Below are positions 47,401-58,123 of a stretch of 64,000 bases of DNA, piece after piece. The notes below the pieces were generated by a model that saw only the letters and a program-made list of their open reading frames with translations, was not told the origin of the DNA and made no database searches. The stretch is from Nageia nagi (Eukaryota; Pinophyta), in the NCBI GenBank assembly GCA_050084985.1, contig JBITNC010000001.1, forward strand, positions 148,924,001-148,988,000. The letters run 5' to 3'. The translations under genes were made by a program, and so were the position numbers. The first letter of the stretch is position 1. Every line of letters starts with the position of its first letter.

Positions 47401-48513
47401 TGCATTACCCTTTTAGAGTGGAACTTGCCTGTTCTGCCTGATGTTCCTTTAGCTTCTGGTTTTGTGAACCATTTAGTTTCAGTGGCAGGGCATACGTCAA
47501 AATTGGTTCTACAGGCTAACTTGGAGATCATAAGGCTTTTCATGCAGACATGGAAAGATTCTGTAAGCCTTGATAGACGTACAGTTGTTCACTACCTTAC
47601 AGTTGGTGGAGCAAATCCAAATCTGAATGACAAATCAATAGGCATCAAGAGGTCTGTTGGTTTGCAGATTCTTGGAGCAATGGCAGCATCTGATATCTCA
47701 CTATGCAGTTCATCAGATGATCTTAGTGTGTCTGAGTATGATCTTTGTAGAGCTCTTCTTCTTAATATAAAGTGCAAGGTGAAGAATGTATATAAGGCTG
47801 CAGCAGAGCTCATTGGAATAGTATTAAAATATACAGAAGAAGGAAAACTCAACATCAAGGAGCACATGCTGCACTCACCTCTGAAGCAAGCTCTTGTGTC
47901 ACTTTTAAAAGATGCAGATCCTGGGCAGTTTTTAAACATTATTGACAAAATCACAATCCACTTTCCTTCATATCTTGACAGTTATGCTCCAATGGTTCTG
48001 GATCTGTTGCCACGCATACATGGTGTGTTTAGGGTTATTGCCTTGGATATTCTCCTACGCAGACCAGGTGCCATCCCTAATCTATTCAACACAATTGCCC
48101 CCTTGCTATCGAAACTACTAACACACAGGGATGAAATTGCTCAGTTCAAATCTTTGCAGCTTGTTGCTGAGCTTGTCAAGAACCTGCCTGATTCCAAGAT
48201 AACAGAAAAAGTGCTTCCTGTACTCTGTGAGACATTTACTGCTCATGAAAATATTGATTGCAGAAAAGAATATTTCAATATTCTGATTTTTATGTACAAA
48301 GAAAAAGGTATGGAGGAAAATGAGTTGTTGCGCCATCACTTATTGTTAGGCCTGATCGATAATTCTGATGCAGTGAAGCATGATCTACAAAACTTTTGGC
48401 ATTCAGAACTCTCTCATGATCTTTGTCCACGTTTCCTTCAGACCATAAAATATATTTATGATCCAGATATAGAAGACCACTGGGCACAAATTACAATTAC
48501 TCTATTGTTAAAG
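44447..48513 (+). CDS. PRKDC: DNA-PKcs exon 7: 4.07 kb HEAT/circular-cradle exon
   Basis: An uninterrupted 4,067-nt exon with about 1,355 codons and no stop. It carries most of the circular cradle, including the NUC194-type region characteristic of DNA-PKcs. Landmarks in order: LDTMYILKGYRQLHIAGAL-type block near 45200, YNCLAEIV plus the KPLWQNIVD/NNFPVE block at 46660-46800 (vertebrate AAYNCA, YNFPVEV), SQ-rich linker at 46890-47010, MPEWMKCLF with NAVTPINVCLFIAKI near 47190-47280, NDKSIGIKRSVGLQILG near 47630, and FHGVL-like RIHGVFRVIALDILLRR near 48015. The acceptor GTTTGTGTAG ends at 44446 and the donor TTAAAG|GTATGG begins at 48514. Its length contrasts with the 64-217 nt exons to the left, and vertebrates divide this region among many exons. 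Long-range openness argues strongly for selection on the protein. Confidence 0.96.
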
Positions 48514-48638
48514 GTATGGATTCAGGTGTTCAGTCTCTGATATTAGTGTCATGCTCTTATTTTTCATAGTTTGTCTTCGTAAGATGTATGTGTTAAAAAA
48601 TTCTCTGATGCCATGTTCAAAGAAATTCCTTTTTGCAG

Positions 48639-49183
48639 CTTTGTGAGGATTCAGTTGATTTTGGGCGTCCAGTGTTCAATGCCCCTCTTTCAGATTGTAA
48701 CTTCCATGAATACACCATTAACACATCATGGTTGGGCGGAACATTGCCAATGACTCCTCTCTTTTCAGAGTCACAGTTTCCTAATTTGAATTCACAGGAT
48801 AATGCCATCCAGAACTCTCAATATTTTTATACCAAAGGCAGCACCAGAAGTCAAAATATCATACGTGCAACATTTATTGCCATCACAGTCACAGTTGCTT
48901 TCACAGACTCAAAGTTCAATATCTGGAGATATGGAAACTGGGAGTCCCCTCGTACCACTGTTACGATATGATGGTAGAAGTAGTCTTGGTAGCTTTCAAC
49001 ATGAAGGAGGAGCTGTTGTTGACAAACGCACTGGACTAAAACGACGAATATTACATTCTGCTGTTGCTAGTTCCCAAGCTAAAATCAATGCACTAAATGC
49101 ATTGCGTAGAAGACAGTCCCGATTATCACAACAATCTCTTGAACGAGCAAACAGGGTACAAATGACGAGGAGATATCGGATAG
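48639..49183 (+). CDS. PRKDC: DNA-PKcs exon 8: ABCDE-type cluster, apparent +1 frameshift
   Basis: Starts LCEDSVDFGRPVFNAPLSDC, then FHEYTIN and LPMTPLFSESQ, matching vertebrate NPMFEHPLSECEFQEYTID and VLTPMFVETQ. The first frame reads to about 48970 before a stop, but the frame with DYDGRS-like LLRYDGRSSLGSFQHEGGA and the rest of the exon is shifted by one base. The second frame is open only from 48790. The T5 run at 48824-48828 is a natural site for one extra base; removing one base makes exon phase agree with exon 9 and the whole CDS an exact multiple of three. No intron of plausible length reconciles the frames. Seven SQ/TQ motifs lie between 48771 and 48912. Acceptor TTTTTGCAG ends at 48638; donor ATAG|GTTGGT follows 49183. 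Confidence 0.9.
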
Positions 49184-49370
49184 GTTGGTGATGTTTGGTA
49201 TATTAGTCCTTTGAATAAATTTTCACAGTTCTGTTTCTCTGTGGTGCATGCACACAAAAAATAAAATTCTTCTCTACACATGCAAGAAATGCCTGTTACT
49301 AAGTTCTGTCTGTTGAAGTTTTCTGTATATATGGTGAGATGAAATGATGTACTTTATTTTCTTTATTCAG

Positions 49371-50009
49371 GAGAACTTCCAGACATTGAAATCGCACACA
49401 AGGACATTATAAATCCTCTGTCCGCTTTAGCTGAGAAAGATGATGTGTTTGCCAGGCTTTTGCTTGCTGTCCTTTGTCATTCTATGAATTCTCTACAAGA
49501 TAATGAGCTGAAGAAAGCAGAGAATGAATTAAAAATTTCTGTGAGAGATGGTATTGAAGAGGCACTGCAAAGGACTAGAAATGGAGTATCATTTGTGGGA
49601 TGTGCTATGGATCTTTGTTTAGGAATTAAAGAATCTTGGATACAACCAAAACTTATTGGTTCTGCTTCTCAAAAATCAAGAAATTTCCATACTGGAATAC
49701 TTTTCTTAGAGAATGTGATTTTACATGAGACACCTCCAGATCAGGTTGGTGAAGCAAGTAGAAAAAGGCATTGCGGACCAAACAGGAGAGTTAGTGGGGA
49801 AGATGTTCTTGTTGAGGCTTGGTTAGAACTTGTGAAGTTGTACAAGTCAATTGGGGAATATGATATTGTACTTTCAATTTACAGAAATAGCCTTACCAAA
49901 GCAGCAATAACCGGACGTTCTCTGGAAGCTCAATTGCATGGGGAATCTAGCAAGGCTCTGCAACTTTATGACAATGCTTTAAATCAATTTGAAGGGTCAA
50001 ATGCTGAAG
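49371..50009 (+). CDS. PRKDC: DNA-PKcs exon 9: cradle-to-FAT transition
   Basis: Begins GA to complete glycine, then ELPDIEIAHKDIINPLSALA, equivalent to vertebrate [21 protein letters not shown], one of the most recognisable DNA-PKcs blocks. Further on, VLVEAWLELVKLYKSIGEYD at about 49807-49866 matches vertebrate [20 protein letters not shown], and GESSKALQLYDNALNQ matches SDYSEAAKQYDEALNK. Acceptor TTTATTCAG ends at 49370; donor GAAG|GTGGAT begins at 50010 in phase 1. The peptide read past the donor ends at a stop after a few codons, which supports this donor. Confidence 0.94.
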
Positions 50010-50139
50010 GTGGATTTCTTTACTTAATATAGCATCTTATTTTCCCATTTTCTTTCATGCTAGTCTCTTTTCACTGTAAATCTACAACCTACCCATTATT
50101 TATTTAGCTAATGCTAAGCAATATTCAATATAATTTCAG

Positions 50140-50650
50140 GTATTGACATCACCAGTATAGAACAAGATATTTGGTACAACCAGCGGTTACAATGTTTGGT
50201 GGACTTGAATCGTTGGACGGACATAATGGAGGATACACTCTTTCAAATAAGAAATGAATATTCTGAAGAACCAAACTTCCAGAGATTTTGGTCTCCAGGT
50301 GTACAAGATCCTTACCTTGGTCTTTTCATCAAGGGATCTCTTAAATTGACAAATTATAGTTCCTTATTATCAAAATTTGTACAGGACACACTTGATCCAT
50401 TAAAAAAAGAATTGTTATGTGATGAGTTCAGTATAGAGCTTGCAACTTTGGCTGTAATAAATGATCAGTCTGACCTTGCCAAATTTTACATTCAAAAAAG
50501 TTATGACTGTTTCAGAAAGCAGTGGTCATCCATTCATCCACTTGCAACTGTGAGCAGACATCTACTAGTAAGGAAACTTCAGCGGATCATTGAGCTGGAT
50601 GAATTTGTTGACCTTATCCCGTCTACAAACCTGAGGGTTCAACTGCAAAG
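50140..50650 (+). CDS. PRKDC: DNA-PKcs exon 10 (start of FAT region)
   Basis: Starts GT to complete glycine, then IDITSIEQDIWYNQRLQCLV with DLNRWTDIMEDTL. This parallels vertebrate [26 protein letters not shown], a TPR-like FAT helix pair. Later blocks are SPGVQDPYLGLFIKGSLKL (vertebrate EPFYQETYLPYMIRSKLKL), ELATLAVINDQSDLAKFYIQ ([20 protein letters not shown]) and SSIHPLATVSRHLLVRKLQR. Acceptor TAATTTCAG ends at 50139; donor CAAAG|GTATAT begins at 50651 in phase 2. Confidence 0.94.
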
Positions 50651-50836
50651 GTATATGTTTCTTAAATATGTTTGTTGTGTCTTAAGTAAATCTTAGTAAG
50701 CTGGTGTTTGGCATACAGAGCACTACGAAGTACGATGTGATGGTTGACATTGCATGTGCACTCGTTATGAATTACTTTTTGTTCTCCATTATGTCACTTT
50801 CTTTGTATAATGTTATCTGTTTGTCTCTCCTTTTAG

Positions 50837-51077
50837 GTTGCTTTCACTGTGGCAGAATCGTTGGCCTGCACCTGAGTTTGATGATATTGAGGCCTGGGAT
50901 GACATTGTTCAAAACAGGCTCTTGTGTATTCAAAAATCGCAAGGTCTTGTAAGAAAACATGAAGGTGATGAAAATTTTGGTAGGCAGCTGGCTGTCGATC
51001 TGGAATCAGAGCGGGCTCATATCTTCTTTCAAGCTGCAAGAGGACTGATGAGGCAAGGTTCATACGATGCTGCCCAG
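50837..51077 (+). CDS. PRKDC: DNA-PKcs exon 11 (FAT region), last exon visible
   Basis: Completes an arginine codon, then LLSLWQNRWPAPEFDDIEAW and DDIVQNRLLCI, matching vertebrate [28 protein letters not shown]. It ends AARGLMRQGSYDAAQ before donor CAG|GTAATC at 51078, in phase 0; the vertebrate equivalent is the [21 protein letters not shown] region. Acceptor CCTTTTAG ends at 50836. No further DNA-PKcs exon is visible to 64000, so the FAT remainder, the kinase domain and the FATC lie beyond an intron longer than 12.9 kb, or are missing. Confidence 0.93.
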
Positions 51078-54000
51078 GTAATCCTAATGTTGCAAATCTA
51101 ATGCCATTTTTCAGTCTGTTGGAAAATAGATCTTGTTCTTTGCATGGCTTTCAGTATAACACCAGGACTATCTAACGTTTCACAAAAAATCTTGACCCTT
51201 TTAGATAAATTTGATGGTATTCTTTCTATCAACTTCTTTGACAGTTTGTAGGATCTATCTACAATGTTGATCTCCCATTTTCATATTTACAGCATTTGTT
51301 GCAACATTTTAATATTTGTGAAAATTCTATTCATTAGTAGCGATTTGTATTGGCTGTACTTAGAGAGGAACATTCAAAACTTTGTTAAGCTTTCGTGTTG
51401 TGTAAAACCTTCAAATGTAAAGCTACAGCACACACTTTTCAGCTCCAAGATTACTGTGGGTAAGTATTTTGGACTTGGTAGGTGATTTACCAGGAACTAT
51501 GGGAATCTGAATCTCTTTGTACAGGTTTGATTCCTTGCAAGAAGCTTTATATTAGATTAGATGCTGCCAAATTGTTCTTCAATCTGTTATGTTGTAAATT
51601 TCTGGCGGATACATTTTACTGTTGAGCTAACTTTGAACTGTCTGTTGGAAACTTTTGGACCCCAAGTAGTTCCAACTGCATTTCATTCATTGGTTGGTGA
51701 CCAAATGTAAATGATAACCATGATTAATTAGTTAAAAAGTAATCAAATAATAAAGAACAAAGAGCGAAGGAATTCAACACAAAGCCAAAGAGTCAAAGAA
51801 GCAAGGTGTACAAAATATATTAGAATTTTAATTAATGAAAATACAATGTAATCGAGAGATAAACCTTATCACAGAGATACTTAACAAAAACATTTCCATG
51901 TGATGATCAACAATGTGGTGTGTTGGAATTCTAATACATGAGAGAGATAGAACTCCAAACATGCTTTGTTTGGAGGGGGATTCGTAGTCCAAATAATGAA
52001 ATAACCTTGAAAGTTGGGTAGGATTTAACCTTGAAAGTATAGGTTGGTTGCTAATGTATCTTCACAAATACACCAATAATGCTGAAGTCAGGATTATGTT
52101 TTCCCAACATGTCATAAGCTTGAATCGGGGAAAATGCAGACAATCTAACCACATGAATATTACAATCTATATGAAGGAAAAATAAATAATATATATTTGT
52201 GAAATAGAGATTATTAGAAACCTCTTTTAACATTTATTTGGAGAAGAAAATATATAAATTGATCAAGGAAAAATTAACTTTCCCAATAAGAAAAAAGATA
52301 GCAATGAACAAGTGCTGAAGCTAAATGTGATCAATCTATAATCCTGTAAATGTAAGAGCTGAAGACATAAATGTTTCAAAGATGATGCAAGATGCTAAGC
52401 TTTATCTGGATGCTTACTTCAGCTAGATGATCAACTACGAAAGAGCTTCATATTGAAGCCATGCTGGAAGTCTTATCTTCGCACTAATTACAGAATCCTT
52501 TGCCATAATTAATTTAGATTATCTACAAATGTTGGTCTTCCTTCTCACTTTGCCCCCTAATCTTCTTGTCTGTAACGTTTATAACAAATTTCATGGAATA
52601 ATTCCATATCTTGTCTGCGATGCAGATTCTCACCCCTGGCAAGTAATGCATGTTGATCTTCTTGGACTACAACAGCGTGGAAAATGAGTGATCATTTCCG
52701 CTATGAAGATCATGCAGGAAGTTGATATGCAAAAAGAAAATGAACTTTGGAAAATGCAAAATGATCAAACCTATCATGATTTGGTTGGAGACCTATTCTA
52801 GCCCCAAAAGCTGAGAAAGACAAGCAAGAACTTAGATGAGCAAGTTATTTTGAAGACAAGTGAATGGTATTGATTGCCTCTTTGGCTCTGTGATGCTTGT
52901 TAAGATTTGTGCTAACACATTGAGCTCAAAGCAATAATTTTTTGAGACTTGTAAAACCAAGGTGATTGGGAGAGCACAGTTGTCTATCCATAATGGGTGT
53001 CAAGGGATGTAATAAATCTTGATGGTGATTAGGCATTCCTTTTTTGTGAATAGCAATAAAGTATGTAGTATATAAAACATGAAAACATAGTTCAAATTTG
53101 ATAATTTTACAATGTTTTTATAATATTGGTAAACCCTTTTTTAAATTTAATGAAGGGTATTTAAACTTTTTCTTCATGTTCTACTATGTAGGAATAGGAA
53201 GATTTGGACCTGAACCTCCCATGGAGCATTCCCATTACTTTCCTAACTCCTCTAACATGGGTGGACATTTTGCAATGTGAGTTAACACATAATTCAAAAT
53301 TTGATGATTTAGAAAGTGATAATTCAGAGCATGATAATCCAAAAAATAATATTTCTGAGAGTGTTAATGAAGAAAATGATAAATGTAGAAATGAGAATAC
53401 AAAAATGATAGATGTTAAAATGATATTATAGAAAACGATAATGCAAAAATGTTAATTTTAGTTATTATTTCAAAATATAATTGAAATAAAAATGCAGATT
53501 TTTGAGAGAAACAAATGATTTTATCTGAGTTTGCAAGAGATAATGCAGTTGAGACGTATAGGTCTAGAATATTGAATGCTCATCATTATAGGATGCTTGG
53601 TTCTAAAGTAGATGGTTGGTCCTAGAGAAGATGTTTTATCCTAGAGCGCAAGCATTCTAGGATAGTTAGTATAGCGGCGTCTGATGGTGCAAGGAATTGC
53701 AAGACAAAACCTAAACCAAAGTTTAGAAAATACAATGAAGAAAAAGGCTAAAGTTCAAGCATAGTATCTTCTTAGGTGTATGATGTTTATTGGTTTTAGA
53801 AATTCCTTTGTGTTCGTTGTTGGCAACTTGTATGATATGGGGATTGCTTCATTACTTGGATAAATGAATACTATTCTTTCCCTTTCTCCAATGGCATAGT
53901 TTGAGCCATCAAATAATAGGCTCTATATGTTATCATCACTTTCTGCAAAATTCACACACTTAATTGGAAATTCTTCGTTAAAAGGGTTTAGTATTACTTG

Positions 54001-55030
54001 AAGGAGTTCTTGTTCATCTTGAAGATAGTTATTCTGATTGTATAATAAATTTGGTTTCACCAAAACATTTAAGCATGTAAATGCAAATCACAAAAATAAG
54101 GAGAAAAGTTGGTTGTCTAAAAGTTGAAGTAAATAGTGAAAGTCAAAGATAAAGATGAACTAATCCTCATAAAGGCAAGAAAAATATTTAATCAAAGACA
54201 AAAGAAGGGAACAAGGTGTCCACGCCTAAGGGAGAAATAAATAATTAGTGGGATAATCCTCCCTATTCAGTGGTGAACAAGATACACATGAAACATGAGG
54301 CTAGAAATGTAGTTTAAGATGGAGTTGATAAATGCAAATATGCATTTGTTCTAACTATGATAACGCAAGTGGAGGCTATGTTATTTGCTGATTATGCTAT
54401 ATGTGATGAAAGCTAAAATAATACAAATTGATTTTCAGATTCATAATGTGAAACACAATGGAAAGTTTAAAAACATAACCTATATGGTGCAATAGTGGAT
54501 GATACATATTGTTCATGGTTGATGGTTTGTATACCATAGGAATTGTGCCATTGTTCAAAGAGATGAACATAATTACTGCCTTTATGCGATAGTTATAATA
54601 TCTCATGTCTTGCAACCATGTCATCAAGTAGTATAACCCGTGCTTAAACAAACTTTTTGTTGAAGACAATTGCAAGTAGTATTGCAAATATCACTATAAC
54701 GGTTACACATTTCAGTTGTGAGTGAGTCAAGGGAACTAGGATATTATGTTTTTCTTTATCATTGAACAAGTGGGAAAATTGGTTATATAGGTTATTAAGT
54801 ACAATATCATCGAAGTATGGGTCAAAACTATGGAAAAGGATTTGGAGTGCATATGATTACCATCTAAATTATTAGGTTCATGTTCATGTTCGACATGTTT
54901 GAATGAAATTTGGTAGGCTTTGAAGTTGGGAAAATATTTAACATGAAATTTGAGAAAGTACTTAAATGCTAAAATACTATAAAATTATAGATATATCAAA
55001 AATTAAACATTTAAAATATTAAATATTAAA
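51078..55030. other. last visible intron, left part, no gene recognised
   Basis: AT-rich intron. I searched for the next DNA-PKcs FAT and kinase exons and found none. 53865-54008 has a diverged direct copy at 63626-63769. 53520-53690 contains ATTCTAGGATxxTTxG-type words also seen around 62520-62620. No element boundaries could be fixed. Confidence 0.45.
53865..54008 (+). repeat. dispersed repeat, diverged copy at 63626-63769
   Basis: Shared order of blocks with 63626-63769: TACTATTCTTTCCCTT, ATATGTTATCATCA, TTTGCAAAATTCA-like, TTAGTATTACT, GAAGGAG. Both are + oriented and about 9.8 kb apart. Family unknown; they may be the edges of one larger insertion or two copies of one element. Confidence 0.6.
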
Positions 55031-55039
55031 TAGTCAAAT

Positions 55040-56300
55040 ACTAAAATTGTTATACTCCAAACTAGGGATGATCTGGAATCATGTCAAAGGGGCTCTTCTA
55101 GGCTAGCTAGAAGGCATCTGAACTGGCCAACAACCCATTTATGCACTAAACAAGCCCTATCTAGGCTCCCAAAGTGCAGACATCTAGCCTCCAAGGGCCA
55201 AACTAGTAGATGAAACCTAATGTCCAACCTTAGGTGCACAAACTCAACAATCAAGCATCCAAACATCCAATGTCTTGCTTGATGTGCAATAAAATGCAAT
55301 AATCCTCAAGCAAGCTCAATGTATAGGCTAGGGAGAGTAAGATAACAAGATATTGCAAGCATAAACACCACGTTTAGCCTTCTAGGGCAAGATCTCGAAA
55401 GATAACACAATAATTGAGCCACAAAATGTAATTCAATAATATTGCAATCATAATCAAATTGCATGCCATGTCTCAGAGCAAATGATGACCTAGTTGAAGA
55501 TCTTCAAGATGTAGCTGAGAGCAATGGAATATTACCAAGGTTGTCCCATATATGGGCAAGGCTTGAACCAGGTCTACCTCCTCCGCAAACTGTGGCCAAG
55601 ACACCAAGGTTTTTAGCAATGTTAAGATAATCTAGGGTAATGCCAACACCCCCTAGATAGCTAACAAAGCCTTTGAGGTGTGCTATGCCTTGAAGTAGCG
55701 ATCTGTACAACCTTGAAACCTTGCTAAGTCTCAACACCTCCCTTGTGGGTTTTCGTCCGCAAGAGGCAATGGAAGGAGCTGACACCCACAACGTGAAGAA
55801 GAGAAAAATAATTCTGAACAAGCATATCTTCAAGTAGGTCTCATCCTTCTTTTATTGAATGATTCCATGTGCCTAGGGATCACCACAATTGCCTTTGATA
55901 GGTGAGATGAGCTCTTGGAATGAGACGTCATAATGTGGGTGACTTGGGATTCACGAAATCACATCTAACGGTGCCAATTTGTCCTTCTTGATGTCGTGCC
56001 TTCCTCTTGGAGTCTCTTGCGCCTAGGGATTAGTGTCTCCGTCTTGTGATTCTCTTGCTTTGCCCCTAGGAATGCGTCTAGCTTAGGGGGAGCATAATTA
56101 CTTAAAGAGGCATTAAATTGCCTCGAGATGCCAAATTACAATCATCAAGGCTAGAAATATGCAACGCCTCACTTAAGGAGACTAATATTGCATTTACAAT
56201 AAATAATTGCCTTGGTATTTTACTTACAATAACTATTTGGCATCAATAAATGGTCCATGCAATTAATACGTAAAAATAAGAAATAATGATTTATAGAGTC
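55040..56300 (-). repeat. probable LTR-like repeat related to 4923-6222, inverted
   Basis: The reverse complement of about 55955-56215 has TGCAATATTAGTCTCC, GAGGCGTTGCATAT, CTAGCC and GTTAGATGTGATT in the same order as 5310-5415 of the solo LTR. The rest is more diverged and no end points were found. The open minus-strand frame at 55504-55833 has a hydrophobic start but no other support as a gene. Confidence 0.5.
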
Positions 56301-56526
56301 AAACATTCCATGTTGGAGAGCCTCCAAGTGGGATAAAATATATAAAAATCCCATAAATATTCCCTAAATTATTGAAATATTCCCAAATTATCCTAAAACT
56401 ATGAAAATACTTCTAAACTGCTAAGAGAGCACCATGAGGGTGCATGTCCCACTTCCTGGTGTTGGAGTGAATGAGACACCCATATTTGGAAATATTACAA
56501 AAAACATGTAAAGTATTAAATATTTT

Positions 56527-58115
56527 CAAGGTTCCACGGGAACATGTACTCTCTTTTGGAAGGGGCATTCTTGACATTCCCCACATTTAGGAGCAAGGGA
56601 ATGGACATGGGAACGTCTCCTAGGGAACAACATTTGGGAACGTCCAACCATTCTCGAGAGCGGCTAGCCGCTCCTTGACTACTCCCAAGAGCGGCCTGGC
56701 GTTTCTAGCTAGAGATGGACACCCAACCCCAAAAAATAACTTAAATTACACATTTTTACCCTAAAAAACATGGGGTTGGGTCCCACTAATGTTCCCATCC
56801 CCCCAAACCCTAAAAACATAAGCATAAAGCATTGGAGGGTCTCTAGTTGGATGATGAGGAAATCTTATCAGATAGCTTTGTTGAGGAGGATGATATTGAT
56901 TATAATCAAGATATATGATTTTGGCATTTTACTACTATAATTTCAGTGCTACTGTATTTTTAGTATTTCTGATTTGAGATTTTAGAGCTATTGTTATGTA
57001 CTAGAATTAATGACATTATGGCATTATGACATTGATTATGGTTCGCTCATTGTTATACTATGATTCATACTTGATTTCTAATTTAAGTTCCAAGTGTTGT
57101 ATACATCAATGTTTAAAAAACCTGCGATTATCTGTGAATAATCACACTTGACCTAAAAATCGAATAATCGCCCAAAAAAATTGTAAAATCGAATATTCTG
57201 GAATATTTGGATTTTGACTAAACTTTGGCCGAACTTTTGCCCGATAATCGTCAGATTTTGATCGAACTTTTGCAATTATTTGAGAAGACATCAAAAAACT
57301 ATAGTAAATAGTCTAAAATGGAAAAGTTCTATAAGTTGAAGACTTAGGGCCCATTTTTAGTCAATCCAGTCCAAGTTTGGAGGGCGTTGGTTAGATAAGA
57401 GTGTGAATAGGAAAATTGAGAGGCTTCTCAGCAATAGTGTGAGATTGGAGAAAGAGTTGAAGGACACTTCTAGCCAGCTAGCTTATTGTATCACTAAAGT
57501 AGATATATGAAACAAGGGAAAGGACATCTACGGCAGCAACAACAAAGGAAAGAATGAAGGGGAAAAAGAGAGCACATGCTTGATGTGTTTGAGGGGTTTT
57601 TTTTGTTTTTTGTAAATTCAAAGAAACATTGCCAAATGTATTTCAAAATTTACATTCTCACTATGTTAGTATTCAGCCTATGCACTATGCAGTATTTTTA
57701 TATGAAAAACATGTTGTAATCATCTATAATGCAATATTATTTGTTTTGGTAATAAAAAATGGTACTACTTTTCAAAGCAATTGCAAAAATCATTTGAAAA
57801 TATATATATTTGCATTTTTGTTTTGCTAAACTTTTGCTGAATCACTGAATAATCTCCTTAGCAGGGAAAACTATTAGTGTCGAGGAGCGAACTTTTAAAT
57901 ATTGGTATACATGATAGAATTGATAATAATAGTGAATTAGAAATAATGAAATTTAAAAAGTCTAAACATCCTAGGATTTTTTGTTAGTATTATACTAGTC
58001 ATTCCCCCCGCCGTTTTCGGAGCATTCCCTAAAAATGATCTCTGCTACTCGCTTTATTAGGAATGCATTCTCGTTGTTCCCCCACTCCCATGTTCCGAGG
58101 CCCTATGGAACCTTG
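56527..58115. mobile_element. hAT-derived element, 1.6 kb, with nested MITE
   Basis: Perfect 8-bp duplication AATATTTT (56519-56526 and 58116-58123) and inverted tips CAAGGTTCCA...TGGAACCTTG. Subterminal GGGAAC/GTTCCC-rich sequence. Near 56850-56920 a frame reads DDEEILSDSFVEEDDIDYNQ, like an acidic transposase C-terminus, suggesting an internal deletion derivative. It shares interior sequence in the opposite orientation with 41332-42288. Confidence 0.88.
57107..57904. mobile_element. hAT-type MITE nested in the 56527 element
   Basis: Perfect 8-bp duplication GTATACAT (57099-57106 and 57905-57912) with inverted tips CAATGTTTAAA...TTTAAATATTG. 798 bp, non-coding apart from short chance frames. 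Contains CGAATAATCG-type words near its left end. Removing it rejoins TTGTATACATGATAGAATTG, which resembles the inverted sequence at 41510-41545 of the sister element. Confidence 0.88.
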
Positions 58116-58123
58116 AATATTTT

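Larger units (their letters stand above)
4080..51077 (+). other. PRKDC: DNA-PKcs (PRKDC-like) gene, partial, 11 exons placed
   Basis: Gene span covering eleven exons that together encode about 2,300 residues of a DNA-dependent protein kinase catalytic subunit homologue. In animals DNA-PKcs is a nuclear PI3K-related kinase recruited by Ku70/80 to broken DNA ends, where it bridges ends and, through autophosphorylation, licenses processing and ligation. The exons occur in the same order as the animal protein, all visible introns are GT-AG, and splice phases close across every junction apart from one base in exon 8. Intron sizes are 14,353; 158; 18,770; 158; 4,794; 1,236; 125; 187; 130 and 186 bp. 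The N-terminal part and the FAT-kinase-FATC end lie outside the window. Identity rests on long by-eye similarity to the vertebrate protein rather than on one motif, and no other PIKK (ATM, ATR, TOR, TRRAP) matches this order of blocks. Confidence 0.93.

Noticed and set aside
44430-48487. Minus-strand open frames opposite exon 7 (up to 120 codons)
   Set aside because: They are shadows of the conserved + strand coding sequence and have no motifs.
48774-48906. Small intron in exon 8 to explain the frame change
   Set aside because: Every GT-AG pair that reconciles the two frames gives an intron under 60 bp or the wrong phase, and larger ones delete conserved residues.
55504-55833. Minus-strand 109-codon frame with a hydrophobic start resembling a signal peptide
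   Set aside because: It sits inside an LTR-like repeat, has no recognised domain and its composition follows the repeat.
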